Source: Actinomadura spongiicola
Lineage (GTDB): Bacteria > Actinomycetota > Actinomycetes > Streptosporangiales > Streptosporangiaceae
Direction: 5' to 3'
Length of the DNA stretch: 64,000 nt
Assembly (NCBI RefSeq): GCF_003432485.1
Contig: NZ_QVNQ01000004.1
Span: 1 to 64,000, forward strand
Shown: piece after piece, positions 27,299 to 38,442 of the stretch
How the letters are laid out: each line of letters starts with the position of its first letter
Position numbering within the stretch: the stretch's first letter is position 1
The notes under the pieces: generated by a model
Databases searched by the model: none
The model's input: only the letters and a program-made list of their open reading frames with translations
What the model was told of the DNA's origin: nothing
Program-made: the position numbers and the translations under genes

Positions 27299-28000
27299 GT
27301 GACCTCACACGGCCTGATCGATACCACGGAGATGTACCTCCGGACGGTTTTCGAGCTTGAAGAGGAGGGGATCGTTCCCCTCCGTGCGCGCATCGCGGAG
27401 CGGCTCTCCCAGAGCGGCCCGACGGTGAGCCAGACGGTCGCGCGGATGGAGCGCGACGGTCTCCTACGGGTCGAGGGCGATCGGCATCTGGAATTGACCG
27501 AGAACGGTCGCGGGCTGGCCACGCGCGTCATGCGCAAGCACAGGCTCGCCGAGTGTCTCCTGGTCAACGTGATCGGGCTGCCCTGGGAAGACGTCCACAT
27601 CGAGGCGTGCCGGTGGGAGCACGTCATGTCCGAGGACGTGGAACGCCGTCTCGTCGCGCTGCTGGACAATCCGACCACCTGCCCGCACGGAAACCCGATT
27701 CCCGGCCTCGACGAGCTGGGCGGACACGGCGCCTACGCCGACTCGGGCCCGCTGTCGGTGATGACCGTCGTGGCCACCCCCGGTGGCGCGGGAGCGGTGA
27801 TCCGACGGATCAGCGAGCAGGTGCAGAGCGACAGCGACCTGATGCTTAGACTCAAGCAAATAGGGATACAACCGGGACGAGAGGTGACGCTTCGGGCGAC
27901 CGATGACGGGGTGCAGGTGATCAGTGACGACGATGCCGACAGTCCCGCGACGGAACTGCCGCGCGACATCGCCGAACACGTTTTCGTCAGCAGGCGCTGA
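27299..28000 (+). CDS. DtxR/IdeR-family metal-dependent repressor
   Basis: A 233-residue regulator. The N-terminal winged helix (LIDTTEMYLRTVFELEEEGIVPLRARIAERLSQSGPTVSQTVARMERDGL) is followed by the dimerisation/metal domain with MRKHRLAE and CRWEHVMSEDVERRL, which carry the His/Glu/Cys metal ligands. A C-terminal SH3-like domain is present (LKQIGIQPGREVTLRATDDGVQV). It should act as the iron-dependent regulator of iron genes (IdeR). The GTG at 27299 has GGAGG 5 nt upstream; the upstream GTG (27287) is inside that site. Confidence 0.92.
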   Translation: MTSHGLIDTTEMYLRTVFELEEEGIVPLRARIAERLSQSGPTVSQTVARMERDGLLRVEGDRHLELTENGRGLATRVMRKHRLAECLLVNVIGLPWEDVHIEACRWEHVMSEDVERRLVALLDNPTTCPHGNPIPGLDELGGHGAYADSGPLSVMTVVATPGGAGAVIRRISEQVQSDSDLMLRLKQIGIQPGREVTLRATDDGVQVISDDDADSPATELPRDIAEHVFVSRR

Positions 28001-28324
28001 CTCGATCGGCGTGCGTGCTACGGGGGTGCGTACGGGTCCGGGTGCCTTTGCCCGGGATGCCCATGCACGGGGACTCTTCGTCCGGGCTGCCTGCGTGCGG
28101 GGTGACGTACGGGGTGGGGTCTCGACGGTCTATACCGAAGATCTCCATAGTGGCGGGCCGTTCGAGCGTATCCCCGTGACGTGTTCGTCGTTCAATACGA
28201 CGGGAGAGGTACGCGCGGCATCCGTGCCGCGACGCCGGGTGACCGCCGGTCCGGGCGGCGGTGGGTGGCCGCGCCGGGACACCGTGGTCGCCGGGCGGCC
28301 GGGTCAGGGTATCGGGATGGGGAC
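28001..28324. other. 324-bp intergenic region before the signalling phosphatase
   Basis: There is no convincing ORF. A hairpin CGTCGT (28186-28191) with ACGACG (28197-28202) has a TCAAT loop, and a GGGTAT hexamer lies near 28307 close to the ATG. A CCGGG/CCCGG stem shortly after the dtxR stop could end its transcript. The rest is GC-rich with direct words such as GGGGTGCGTACGGG. Confidence 0.5.
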
Positions 28325-30697
28325 ATGAGCCATTGGGGGGAAGCGCCCGACGAGGCGCATCTGCCACCCGAGACCGTCCTCAACCAGATGGAGATGGCGG
28401 TCATCGTCTGCGACCGCTTCAGCAACGTCATCTACGGCAACGCCTTCGCCCGCCAGCTCTTCGGATTCGGCGGCGACGAGATCATCGGCCACTCCATCCT
28501 CTCCCTCGGCATCGCCGAGGAGGACCACGAGCAGGCCACCGAACTGGCCCGGCACGTCCTCAAGGGCGGCGTGTGGGAGGGCACGTTCTGCAACCTGCGC
28601 GTGGACGGCACCACCGTCTACACCCGGGCCCACGCCGTGCCGCTGCGCCACCCGTCCGGCGCGGTCGACGGCGTCGTCATCTTCGCCCGCGAGGCGCTCC
28701 GCTCCAACCAGCGCGAACAGGACCGCTACGGCCTGATGGAGCGCATCGGGGAGCGGCTCGCCGGGTCCCTGGAGCTGGAGAGCACACTGCGCCGCGTGGC
28801 CGACACGCTCGTCCCGCAGTTCGCCGACCACTGCTTCATCGACCTGTACAGCGGCGACCGGCTCTACCGGCGGGTGTCGCGGCACGCGGGCGGCTGGGAG
28901 CCGCCGCCCGGCACCTGGGCCGAGGTCGGCGAGCCCGTGTCCTACCCGTCCGGGCATCCCAGCGAGAAGGCGATGAGCCGCCGCGACGCCGTCCTCGTCG
29001 AGGACATGATCCAGCACCGGTTCGCCGCGCCGAACGAGTCGACCCAGCGGCTCGGCGACTCCATGGGCGTCACCTCGGTGATCTCCGCGCCGCTGCTGGT
29101 GCGCGGGGAGCTGCTCGGCGTGATGAGCCTCGCCCTGTCGAACCTGTCCAAGCGGCCCGACCCGCACTACGACGGCTTCGACCGCGACCTGCTCGGCGCC
29201 ATCGCCAGCCGCGTCGCGCTCGCCGTCGACAACGCGCTGCTGTTCGAGGAGGAGCGCGACACCGCGCTCGCCTTCCAGAAGCATCTGCTGCCCGGTGACC
29301 GGCCGCCCCGCCTGGACGGCCTCCAGATCGCGTGGCGGTACGAGCCGGCCCGCCCGCTGGAGTCGCACGGGCACGGCATCCAGACCCAGGTCGGCGGCGA
29401 CTGGTACGACGTGATCCCGCTGTCGGCGGGCCGCGTCGGGCTCGTCATCGGCGACGTCGAGGGCCGCGGCGCCCGCGCCGCCGCCGTGATGGGCCAGCTC
29501 CGCGCCGCGCTGCGTGCCTTCGCGCAGGACGACAAACCACCCGCCGACATCCTGCGCAAGCTGGACGAGTGGGTGCGCACGATGACGCGGCCGGAGCGGA
29601 TGCGGTCCGGCTGGAACAGCGACGACCTCGTCCGTCCGCCGCTGGTGTCCTGCACCTACTTCGTGTACGACGCCTGGTCGCGGGTGCTGGAGTTCGCCAA
29701 CGCCGGGCACGACCCGCCGCTGCTGGTCGTCGACGGTCAGGTCGACGAGCTGCCGTTCGAGAGCGAGGGCGGCATGCTCGGCCTGCGCGCCCCCGGGCTC
29801 GGCGGCGAGATCCTCTTCAACGAGGAGTCGACGGAGCTGAAGCCCGGCTCCACCCTCGTCCTGTACACCGACGGGCTCATCGACCGCAGGCCCAAGGACG
29901 ACGGCGACCACTACACCCGCGAGGAGTCCCGGGAACTGGTCCGCTCGGCCGTCGCGAAGGCCGCCCGCGGCGGTGTCGAGGCGATCGCGAACGCCGCCTA
30001 CGAGGCGGTGCCCGGCGACATCGACGACGATGTCGCGATCGTCGTGATCCGCACCGCCGGGGACGAGCTCGCCGTCGAGGAACGCACCTTCACCGCCGAG
30101 CCGATCATGGTGTCGGAGGCGCGGCGGATGGCCGCCGACGCGTTCGCGTCCTGGGGGATGCTGGACGAGCAGTCCGAACTCGCGTGCCTGCTGGTCTCCG
30201 AGGTCGTCACCAACGTCGTTCTGCACGCGACGGCCACGCCCGCGCCGCGCCACGAGATGGTCGTCCCGGTCGCCGCCGGGTCGCCAGGCCGCGGCGGGGA
30301 GCCGCTGAGCGCGCCGCCGCCCGTCCAGTTCAACACCGACTTCGGCAACGGGCTCGACGCCGCCCCCTTCGACCGCGGTTCGTTCGGTTCCGACTCGTTC
30401 GACGGCGGGACGTTCGATGGCGGCGCCTTCGACGAGGACGACTGGAACCTCGGCGCCGAACTCGGCCGCCGCGAGCCGCCGACCAAGGAGTTCCGGCTCC
30501 GGCTCCGCCGCGGCGCCGACGCGATCTGGGTCGAGGTGTTCGACTCCGACATGCGGCTGCCGCGCATCCGCAGCGCCGGGGAGACCGACGAGGGCGGGCG
30601 CGGCCTGTACCTCGTCGACCAGCTCGCGAGCCGCTGGGGCGCCCGGCCCACGTCCGACGGCAAGGCCGTCTGGTTCGAGCTTCCGCTGGCGCCCTGA
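28325..30697 (+). CDS. PAS-GAF-PP2C (SpoIIE)-HATPase signalling protein
   Basis: A 790-residue multidomain regulator. In order: PAS (about 15-125), GAF (about 150-310), PP2C/SpoIIE phosphatase (about 320-560, TQVGGDWYDVIPL near 354, IGDVEGRGARAA near 376), and an anti-sigma-like HATPase. In the HATPase, the N-box LVSEVVTNVVLHA (about 621) is separated from the G-box WVEVFDSDMRLP (about 734) by a roughly 100-residue low-complexity insert with DRGSFGSDSFDGGTFDGG. The family dephosphorylates anti-anti-sigma proteins and can bind sigma factors. ATG at 28325 is chosen; the frame continues upstream. Confidence 0.9.
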   Translation: MSHWGEAPDEAHLPPETVLNQMEMAVIVCDRFSNVIYGNAFARQLFGFGGDEIIGHSILSLGIAEEDHEQATELARHVLKGGVWEGTFCNLRVDGTTVYTRAHAVPLRHPSGAVDGVVIFAREALRSNQREQDRYGLMERIGERLAGSLELESTLRRVADTLVPQFADHCFIDLYSGDRLYRRVSRHAGGWEPPPGTWAEVGEPVSYPSGHPSEKAMSRRDAVLVEDMIQHRFAAPNESTQRLGDSMGVTSVISAPLLVRGELLGVMSLALSNLSKRPDPHYDGFDRDLLGAIASRVALAVDNALLFEEERDTALAFQKHLLPGDRPPRLDGLQIAWRYEPARPLESHGHGIQTQVGGDWYDVIPLSAGRVGLVIGDVEGRGARAAAVMGQLRAALRAFAQDDKPPADILRKLDEWVRTMTRPERMRSGWNSDDLVRPPLVSCTYFVYDAWSRVLEFANAGHDPPLLVVDGQVDELPFESEGGMLGLRAPGLGGEILFNEESTELKPGSTLVLYTDGLIDRRPKDDGDHYTREESRELVRSAVAKAARGGVEAIANAAYEAVPGDIDDDVAIVVIRTAGDELAVEERTFTAEPIMVSEARRMAADAFASWGMLDEQSELACLLVSEVVTNVVLHATATPAPRHEMVVPVAAGSPGRGGEPLSAPPPVQFNTDFGNGLDAAPFDRGSFGSDSFDGGTFDGGAFDEDDWNLGAELGRREPPTKEFRLRLRRGADAIWVEVFDSDMRLPRIRSAGETDEGGRGLYLVDQLASRWGARPTSDGKAVWFELPLAP

Positions 30698-30703
30698 CCC
30701 GCC

Positions 30704-31699
30704 ATGCGCGCGTGGGTGGTCGACGAGCCGTCCCCGATCGCTTCGGGCCCGCTGCGGCGCGCCGACCGTGACGTGCCCGCCCCCGGCCCGGGGGAGCTGC
30801 TGGTCCGCGTGCTGGCCTGCGGCGTCTGCCGGACCGACCTGCACGTCGCCGAAGGGGACCTGCCCGTCCACCTGCCCGGGGTGACACCGGGACACGAGAT
30901 CGTCGGCGAGGTCGTCGCCGCGGGCCCCGGCTGCCTGCGCGGCGCCGGCGACCGCGTCGGCGTCGCGTGGCTGCGCGGAACGTGCGGGGCGTGCCGGTTC
31001 TGCCGCCGGGGCGCCGAGAACCTGTGCCCCGCGTCCGTCTACACGGGTTGGGACGCGCACGGCGGCTACGCCGAGTACACCCTGGCCGTGGACGCCTACA
31101 CGTACGCGCTGCCGCCCGAACTCGACGACGTCCGCGCCGCCCCGCTGCTGTGCGCGGGCATCATCGGCTACCGGGCGCTGCGCCGCGCCGAGGTCCCGCC
31201 CGGCGGGCGCCTCGGCATCTGGGGTTTCGGCGGCTCCGCCCATCTCGCCGCGCAGATCGCGCTCGCGGAGGGCGCCGACGTGCACGTGTACACCCGCAGC
31301 CCCGCCGCCCGTGAACTGGCCCGGGAACTCGGCGCGTCCTGGGCCGGGGACTCCTTCGACCCCGCCCCAGCCCCGCTCGACGCGGCGATCATCTTCGCGC
31401 CCGCGGGGGAGCTGGTCCCGGCCGCGTTGGAACGCCTCGACCGCGGCGGGACGTGCGCCGTCGCGGGCATCCATCTGAGCGACGTCCCATCCCTCGACTA
31501 CCAGCGGCACCTGTTCCAGGAACGCCAGGTCCGGTCGGTGACGGCCAACACCCGCGCGGACGGCGAGGAGTTCCTGACCCTGGCCGCCCGGCTGGACGTC
31601 GCCGTCACGACCCACACCTACGCGCTGGACGACGCGGACCGCGCCCTCGCCGACCTCGCCGCCGACCGCTTCACGGGCGCCGCCGTCCTCGTCCCTTGA
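30704..31699 (+). CDS. Zinc-dependent alcohol dehydrogenase
   Basis: A 331-residue MDR enzyme. Catalytic zinc residues lie in CGVCRTDLH and GHEIVG; the structural zinc motif is [15 protein letters not shown]. The NAD(P) fold starts near [33 protein letters not shown]. It has the zinc-dependent AdhA/AdhP-type layout and should interconvert alcohols and aldehydes. It begins 6 bp after the phosphatase stop, so it is probably co-transcribed with it; no functional link is obvious. Confidence 0.9.
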   Translation: MRAWVVDEPSPIASGPLRRADRDVPAPGPGELLVRVLACGVCRTDLHVAEGDLPVHLPGVTPGHEIVGEVVAAGPGCLRGAGDRVGVAWLRGTCGACRFCRRGAENLCPASVYTGWDAHGGYAEYTLAVDAYTYALPPELDDVRAAPLLCAGIIGYRALRRAEVPPGGRLGIWGFGGSAHLAAQIALAEGADVHVYTRSPAARELARELGASWAGDSFDPAPAPLDAAIIFAPAGELVPAALERLDRGGTCAVAGIHLSDVPSLDYQRHLFQERQVRSVTANTRADGEEFLTLAARLDVAVTTHTYALDDADRALADLAADRFTGAAVLVP

Positions 31700-31726
31700 C
31701 GGGCCGCCCCGGGGCTCGCCGACCGG

Positions 31727-32575
31727 TCAGGAGATCGGTTCGGCGGCGACATGCGCCCAGGTCTGGGTGAACCACAGTTCGCCGCCGATGACGCGGGGCT
31801 TCGCGCCCGTCCGGGGCCCGCCGTCCACCTCGTCGATGAGGGCGACGCGGATGCGGTCGGCGGTCTCGTCGTCGCAGGCCCCCGCGAGCCACGGTTCCAC
31901 CGGACGTTCCACGGTGAACACGTCGAGGCGGCGGATGCTCCCACCCGCCGAGGTGATCATCTCGGTGAGCCGGGCGATGGTCGGGGTGCCGGGATGGTCG
32001 GGGTCGCGGAGCCGTTCGATGCGGTCCCGGTCCGGTCCGGCGAGGTTGCCGCGGACCAGGTCGGCGATGACGACCCGGCCGCCGGGACGGCACACCCGCA
32101 GCAGCTCGCGCAGCACATGATCGGGGTGGCCCAGGTTGTAGAGCGAGAACCGGGCGGTGACGAGGGAGAACGTGTTGTCCCTGTAGGGCAGCGCGGTGGC
32201 GTCCGCGCGGATGCGGGCGCCGTCGGGGCCCACCGGATGCCGGACGCGCTCCTCGCGCGTCGTGGCCGCCGGGGAGGCCGGGAGCGCGTCGCCGTCCGCG
32301 ATGCGGACCGGGCCGGTCCCGAACTCCACGGTGGACATGCGCCGCCGGGACCCGCCCGAAGCGCGGGACGAGGAATCGGTGCCCGCGGGCACGGGCGCGG
32401 TGACGGGGGCGGGCATCGCGTCGACGGCGGTCATATGGCGCACCTGCGGGCCGAGCGCCGCGGGCATCGGGCCGCGGCCGCGCGCCACGTCCAGGCAGAC
32501 GTCGTCGCGGTCGGGTTCGACGAACTCCAGCAGTCGCCTCAGGTGCGGGGCGATCGCGCCGCCGTTCTCCTGCAT
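31727..32575 (-). CDS. SAM-dependent methyltransferase, unusual motif I
   Basis: About 282 residues of the UbiE/Methyltransf_11 class. The SAM motif I is altered (CLDVARGRGPMPAAL instead of DxGxGxG), and motif II/post regions are ADATALPYRDNTFSLVTARFSLYNL, LRVCRPGGRVVIADLVRG. Between motif I and these is about 60 extra residues of low complexity (SSSRASGGSRRRMSTV). ATG 32575 with GGGAG upstream is preferred to the longer 32638 start. It could bind SAM poorly. Substrate unknown. Confidence 0.6.
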   Translation of the reverse strand: MQENGGAIAPHLRRLLEFVEPDRDDVCLDVARGRGPMPAALGPQVRHMTAVDAMPAPVTAPVPAGTDSSSRASGGSRRRMSTVEFGTGPVRIADGDALPASPAATTREERVRHPVGPDGARIRADATALPYRDNTFSLVTARFSLYNLGHPDHVLRELLRVCRPGGRVVIADLVRGNLAGPDRDRIERLRDPDHPGTPTIARLTEMITSAGGSIRRLDVFTVERPVEPWLAGACDDETADRIRVALIDEVDGGPRTGAKPRVIGGELWFTQTWAHVAAEPIS

Positions 32576-32737
32576 CGCGGTCGGACTCCCTCGGCTCGGA
32601 CCGGCTCCGCCGGACGGGGTACCGCTCGGAGGCGCCATCGGGCGTCGAACGGGGCGTGGATCCGGTTTCGTCAGTTATGACTCACCGTCGAGGGCGTAAG
32701 TTCGGAATTCTCTGCGGGGTTTCGGTTCGCCGTCCCG

Positions 32738-32899
32738 TCAGCCCCGCAGATAGTTCCCGTACATGGTCAGGACGACCAGAACGAACACGGTGATCACCGC
32801 GACGCGGGTGGGCATCGGCAGGCGGAGCCGCACCGCGGCCCAGCGCACGCAGAACGCGGCGAGGAGTGACACGACGACGAGGGCGAGGATGCCTTCCAT
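32738..32899 (-). CDS. 53-residue two-TM membrane protein
   Basis: MEGILALVVVSLLAAFCVRW begins one helix; a short loop (RLRLPMPTR) joins a second (VAVITVFVLVVLTMYGNYL). An AAGGTGA Shine-Dalgarno sequence lies close to the ATG (start 32899). The strong ribosome site and clean hydrophobic profile support expression. No family is assigned. It is divergent from the gene at 33008. Confidence 0.6.
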   Translation of the reverse strand: MEGILALVVVSLLAAFCVRWAAVRLRLPMPTRVAVITVFVLVVLTMYGNYLRG

Positions 32900-33007
32900 G
32901 GTCACCTTCCGTCGGGGGGAGTGCCGCCTCCTGGAAACGATAGACGTTGTCGGGCCGGGGTCACCCGCGACTGCGCGGCGGAGGGTCGCCCGGATACCCT
33001 CCCCTGC

Positions 33008-33409
33008 GTGGCAGATGTGAAGGAAACAGACGGCCGGGACGGGCTTGACGGCATGATGACGGCCCTGGCGCGGGCGCGGATCGGGCTCGGCCTCGCGGCG
33101 TTCGCGGCCCCTGGGCTGTCCATGCGGGTCACCGGAATCAGCCGTGGTACCGACACCGGCCGCGACCTCATGGTCCGGCTGTACGCCGCCCGGGAGATCG
33201 CCCTCGGCGCCGGATACCTGCTCAGCGGCGAGGAAGCCGCGCGCCGCCAGTGGGCGCGCATCGGCCTCGCCGTGGACGCACTCGACGCGTTCAGCGCCCT
33301 GCGGACGCGTTCCCGGCTTCCGCTGTGGGTCACCGCGGGTGTCGTCGGCATCGCGGGGACCGCCGCGGGTCTCGGCGCCGCGAAGGCCGCCCACGACGTC
33401 CTCGGCTGA
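33008..33409 (+). CDS. DUF4267-like hydrophobic protein
   Basis: A 133-residue protein. After a charged N-terminus ([16 protein letters not shown]) come hydrophobic helices ([70 protein letters not shown]). This resembles DUF4267-type four-helix membrane proteins; the assignment is weak. The GTG at 33008 is preceded by TACCCT, 7 nt upstream, the leaderless pattern also seen at 7223. Confidence 0.6.
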   Translation: MADVKETDGRDGLDGMMTALARARIGLGLAAFAAPGLSMRVTGISRGTDTGRDLMVRLYAAREIALGAGYLLSGEEAARRQWARIGLAVDALDAFSALRTRSRLPLWVTAGVVGIAGTAAGLGAAKAAHDVLG

Positions 33410-33474
33410 CGTCCCGCCGCCCGTCACGGGGGCGGCACGGGCGTGCCCGCCGGGTGATCGGGTACGGGCGGGGC

Positions 33475-35493
33475 ATGACGGCTGGGACGGCGCCGGAAGC
33501 GGACGAGCGGACCATGCCCCAGGGCAGGGACCTCTACGTTGTGCTCGGGGCGCTGATGCTGGCGATGCTGCTGGCCGCGCTGGACCAGACGATCGTGTCC
33601 ACGGCGCTGCCGACGATCGTCAGTGATCTTGGCGGCCTGAACCATCTGTCGTGGGTCGTGACGGCGTACCTGCTCGCCGCCACGGCCTCGACGCCGCTGT
33701 GGGGCAAGCTCGGCGACCAGTACGGGCGCAAACGGCTGTTCCAGGCGTCCATCGTGATCTTCCTGGTCGGTTCGGCGCTGTGCGGTCTCGCGCGGGACAT
33801 GACGGAGCTGATCGTCTTCCGTGCCCTCCAGGGCCTCGGCGGCGGCGGGTTGATGGTGCTGGTCGTCGCGATCGTCGGGGACGTGGTGTCGCCCCGCGAA
33901 CGCGGCCGCTACCAGGGCCTGTTCGGCGCGGTCTTCGGCGTGGCGAGCGTGTGCGGCCCGCTGCTCGGCGGCTGGTTCGTCGACAACCTGTCGTGGCGCT
34001 GGGTGTTCTACATCAACCTGCCGATCGGCGTCGTCGCGCTGCTGGTCATCGCGGCGGTGCTGCGCGCGACGGGGGAACGGGAACGGCACCGCATCGACTA
34101 CCTCGGCACCCTGCTGATCGTCGGCTGGGCCGTCGGCCTCGTCCTGATGACGACCTGGGGCGGGACGACCTACGACTGGCTGTCGGCGCCGATCGTCGGG
34201 CTCGCCGCGGGGTCGGTCGCCCTGATCGTGGTGTGGCTGCTGGTCGAACGTCGCGCGGCCGAGCCGATCATGCCGCCGCGGCTGCTGGCGAACTCGGTGT
34301 TCGCGCTGGGCGCGGCGATCAGCTTCGCGGTCGGGTTCGCGATGTTCGGCGCGCTGACCTTCCTGCCGATCTTCCTTCAGGTCGTGCACGGCGTGTCGCC
34401 GACGCTGTCCGGGGTGTATCTGCTGCCGATGATGCTCGGCATGCTGGTCGCCTCGATCGGCTCCGGCCAGCTGATCACCCACACCGGCCGCTACAAGGTC
34501 TTCCCGGTGATCGGGACGCCGCTGATCGCGCTGGCCATGTACCTGTGCTCGCGGCTGGACGAGGACGCGTCCACCGTGACGATGAGCCAGCGGTTCGCGC
34601 TGCTCGGCTTCGGGTTGGGCCTGGTGTTGCAGGTCCTCGTGATCGCCGTGCAGAACGCCGTGCCGTACGGCGATCTGGGCTCCGCCACGTCCGGCGTGAC
34701 GTTCTTCCGGCAGATCGGCGGGTCGTTCGGCGTCGCGGTGTTCGGTTCGATCTTCAGTAACCAGCTCGCCGACCACATCGCGGATCTGGCGCGGGTGCTG
34801 CCGCCCGGGTTCAACCCGTCGGCCGTCCAGGGGGATCCCGGCCTGCTCGACAGGTACCCGACCGAGGTGAAGGACGAGGTCCTGCACGCCTACGCGCAGT
34901 CGATCGACGCCGTGTTCTTCTGGGCCGTTCCGGTGGCGCTGGTCGCGTTCGTCCTGACGTGGTTCCTGCGTGAGGTTCCGCTGCGGGCCACCTCGCATGC
35001 GCGTGACTACGGTGAGGGCTTCGGCGCGGCACCGACCGTCCGTTCGTCCAGGCACGAGATCGAGCGCGCGCTGAGCGAACTCATGCGGAAGGATCCGAAG
35101 GCCCGGGAGATGTACGCGCGGCTGAGCAGGCTGGCCGGTGTCGCGCTGCCGCCGGGCAGTGTCTGGGCGCTGTGCCGGATCGCCAAGGACGGAACGGTCA
35201 CCGGCCGGGCCCTCGCCGAGCGCGCCGGAGTGCCGATCGAGCAGGGCCGCCCGTACGTCGACCGGCTCGTCGACGCAGGCTACGTCCGGCGGGTGAACGG
35301 CGCCCTCACCATCACCGACCCGGGGCGGGCCGCCGCCGAGCGTCTCTTCACGGCCCGCCGCAAAGGTCTGGCCCACCACCTGAGCGGATGGTCGCCGGAC
35401 GAGCACCCGGAGCTCACCGAGGTCCTGCGCGGTCTCGCGGAGGCGTCCCTCGGCGACGAGTCGGACGGGGCGACCTGCCTGCGCGCGATGTAA
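33475..35493 (+). CDS. DHA2-type MFS exporter fused to a C-terminal winged helix
   Basis: A 672-residue protein. Residues about 1-510 are a 14-helix DHA2 drug exporter ([33 protein letters not shown] motif [13 protein letters not shown]). Residues about 535-672 form a MarR-like winged helix ([59 protein letters not shown]). The tail is continuous, in frame and free of stops. Such C-terminal extensions are seen in actinobacterial MFS proteins, but the role of a membrane-attached DNA-binding domain is unclear. Confidence 0.85.
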   Translation: MTAGTAPEADERTMPQGRDLYVVLGALMLAMLLAALDQTIVSTALPTIVSDLGGLNHLSWVVTAYLLAATASTPLWGKLGDQYGRKRLFQASIVIFLVGSALCGLARDMTELIVFRALQGLGGGGLMVLVVAIVGDVVSPRERGRYQGLFGAVFGVASVCGPLLGGWFVDNLSWRWVFYINLPIGVVALLVIAAVLRATGERERHRIDYLGTLLIVGWAVGLVLMTTWGGTTYDWLSAPIVGLAAGSVALIVVWLLVERRAAEPIMPPRLLANSVFALGAAISFAVGFAMFGALTFLPIFLQVVHGVSPTLSGVYLLPMMLGMLVASIGSGQLITHTGRYKVFPVIGTPLIALAMYLCSRLDEDASTVTMSQRFALLGFGLGLVLQVLVIAVQNAVPYGDLGSATSGVTFFRQIGGSFGVAVFGSIFSNQLADHIADLARVLPPGFNPSAVQGDPGLLDRYPTEVKDEVLHAYAQSIDAVFFWAVPVALVAFVLTWFLREVPLRATSHARDYGEGFGAAPTVRSSRHEIERALSELMRKDPKAREMYARLSRLAGVALPPGSVWALCRIAKDGTVTGRALAERAGVPIEQGRPYVDRLVDAGYVRRVNGALTITDPGRAAAERLFTARRKGLAHHLSGWSPDEHPELTEVLRGLAEASLGDESDGATCLRAM

Positions 35494-35558
35494 TCTCGAA
35501 CCGGAACTCACCGAATCTCGCTCGGTCGCGGGACGGAACCGGAGAACTTGGAGGCGCA

Positions 35559-36687
<1,129 letters not shown>

Positions 36688-36704
<17 letters not shown>

Positions 36705-37647
36705 CGGCCCGCGTCTCGGTGGGGGTGCGGCCGAACCGGGCGCGGAAGTGGCGCGCGAAGTGCGCCTGGCTGGAGAACCCCCACCGGTAGGCGATGTCGG
36801 CGATGGTCGTGTCCGCGGCGCCCGGCCCGGTCAGGTCGTCGTGGGCGCGCTGGAGGCGCCGTTCCAGGATGTGCCGGGACGGCGTGGTGCCCGCCGACTC
36901 GAAGATCCGGCCGAGATGCCGGACCGACACCCCCATCACGCCCGCGACCTGGCTCGGGGTGAGGCAGGTGTCGTGCAGGTGCCGTTCGATGTAGTCCTCG
37001 GCGACGATGCGCTGGGTCTGGTACGCGGCGGGCGCGGCGCGCCCGCCGGACCGCTCGGTGGCCAGCAGCCTGATCAGGTCGAGGACGGTGTCGCCCGCGC
37101 CCGCCGGGTCGCCCCCGCGCGGGTTCTCCAGGACGGAGCGCAGCGCCACGACCAGCTCGCCCTCGCGGGCCGTGCCCCGCCCGAACAGCATCGGTGCCGG
37201 GACGCCGCCCGGCATGCACGACTCGGCGAACAGGTCGCGCGGGATGTCGACCAGCAGTTGCCGCATGGACGAGGAGAACCCGAACAGGTACGGCCGCCGC
37301 GTGTCGTACACGACCAGGTCACCGGACGTCGCGGACAGACAGCCGTTCTCGTGGAGGAACACCGCCTCGCCCGTGACCAGCAGCGACGCGAACACCGAGT
37401 CCTTCGGCGCCGACCGGGCCACCTTCGGGGTGCGTTCGATGGCGTGCGCGTTGCCGCTGATGTCGGCCAGCTCGACGTCCCCGAGCTTGAAGTTGGCCTG
37501 CCGTGCCAGCAGGCCCCGGTCCGAGTAGGAGGAACAGGACAGCCCGACCAGCGCTCTGCGGTTGTAGTCCTCCCAGAACTCGATGCGCTCGCGCGGGTCG
37601 ACGTCCTCCGTGCTCGCCTGGGAGATCATTTGTGCAGGTGCCGGCAT
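36688..37647 (-). CDS. AraC family transcriptional regulator
   Basis: A 319-residue regulator with an AraC_binding_2-type N-terminal domain (ERIEFWEDYNRRALVGLSCS, AFVFLHENG-like region) and a C-terminal double helix-turn-helix (CLTPSQVAGVMGVSVRHLGRIFESAGTTPSRHILERRL, TTIADIAYRWGFSSQAHFARHFRARFGRTPTE). ATG 37647 has GGAGGAG 6 nt upstream. It is the last gene of the minus-strand catabolic set and likely controls it, sensing a small organic effector. Confidence 0.92.
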
Positions 37648-37707
37648 GGTGAGCTCCTCCCCGGGTCGGCCGAACCCCCTCATGTGGAGGCTATGCGGTG
37701 TTCGACG

Positions 37708-38442
37708 CTATACGGCCAGGTAACCCCCGTCCACCGGCAGGATGGCCCCGGTGACGTACGACGCGCCGGGCGAGCACAGGAACGCCACCACGGACGCGAT
37801 CTCCCTCGGCCGCCCGTACCGTCCGGCCGGGATCCGGGCCCGGACCGCCTCCGCCGCGGGCGGGTCGTCCAGCAGGCCGCGTGCCAGCGGCGTGACGACG
37901 AACCCGGGCGCGACCGCGTTCACGCGGACGCCGTCGGCGGCGTACTCGGCCGCGAGGGACCGGGTGAGCTGCGAGATCCCGCCCTTGCTCGCGCTGTAGG
38001 CGGGACGGTCCCGGCTGCCGGAGAAGGCGAACATCGACGACACGTTGACGATGGCGCCGCCGCGGCGGGCGAGCGCCGGACGGGCCGCCTGGCACGCCAC
38101 CATCGTCGCGGTCAGGTTGATGTCCAGGACGCGGCGCCAGCGCTCCAGGTCGTACTCGTCGCGGTCGTGGCTGACCCCGGCGCAGTTCACCAGGACGTCC
38201 AGCGGGTCCGTCTCCGCGATCAGCTCGGTCAGGCCGCCGCCGTCCAGCACGTCGTGCTCCACGATGCGGACGCCCGCGTGCCGGGGCAGCTCGTTCGCGT
38301 CGGCCGGGCGCAGCCCGAGCGCGATGACCTCGGCGCCGAGCTCGGCGAACATCGCCGCGGTCGCGGCCCCGATCCCGGACGTGCCGCCGGTGACGAACGC
38401 GCGGCGCCCCGCGAACAGGCCCGGCTCGAATCCCTCGATCAT
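37708..38442 (-). CDS. Short-chain dehydrogenase/reductase
   Basis: A 244-residue classical SDR. TGGTSGIGAATA is the cofactor loop; catalytic Ser in NVSSMF, Tyr/Lys in YSASKGG. It oxidises or reduces a hydroxy/keto group with NAD(P). It overlaps the upstream zinc dehydrogenase by four bases (ATGA), so the two are co-expressed. Its place beside a butanediol dehydrogenase-like enzyme suggests hydroxyketone metabolism (inference). Confidence 0.93.
   Translation of the reverse strand: MIEGFEPGLFAGRRAFVTGGTSGIGAATAAMFAELGAEVIALGLRPADANELPRHAGVRIVEHDVLDGGGLTELIAETDPLDVLVNCAGVSHDRDEYDLERWRRVLDINLTATMVACQAARPALARRGGAIVNVSSMFAFSGSRDRPAYSASKGGISQLTRSLAAEYAADGVRVNAVAPGFVVTPLARGLLDDPPAAEAVRARIPAGRYGRPREIASVVAFLCSPGASYVTGAILPVDGGYLAV

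Noticed and set aside
28304..31615. An 1103-codon open frame on the minus strand
   Set aside because: It lies antisense to the phosphatase and alcohol dehydrogenase genes, whose domain motifs are clear. Its composition is the usual GC-rich antisense pattern.
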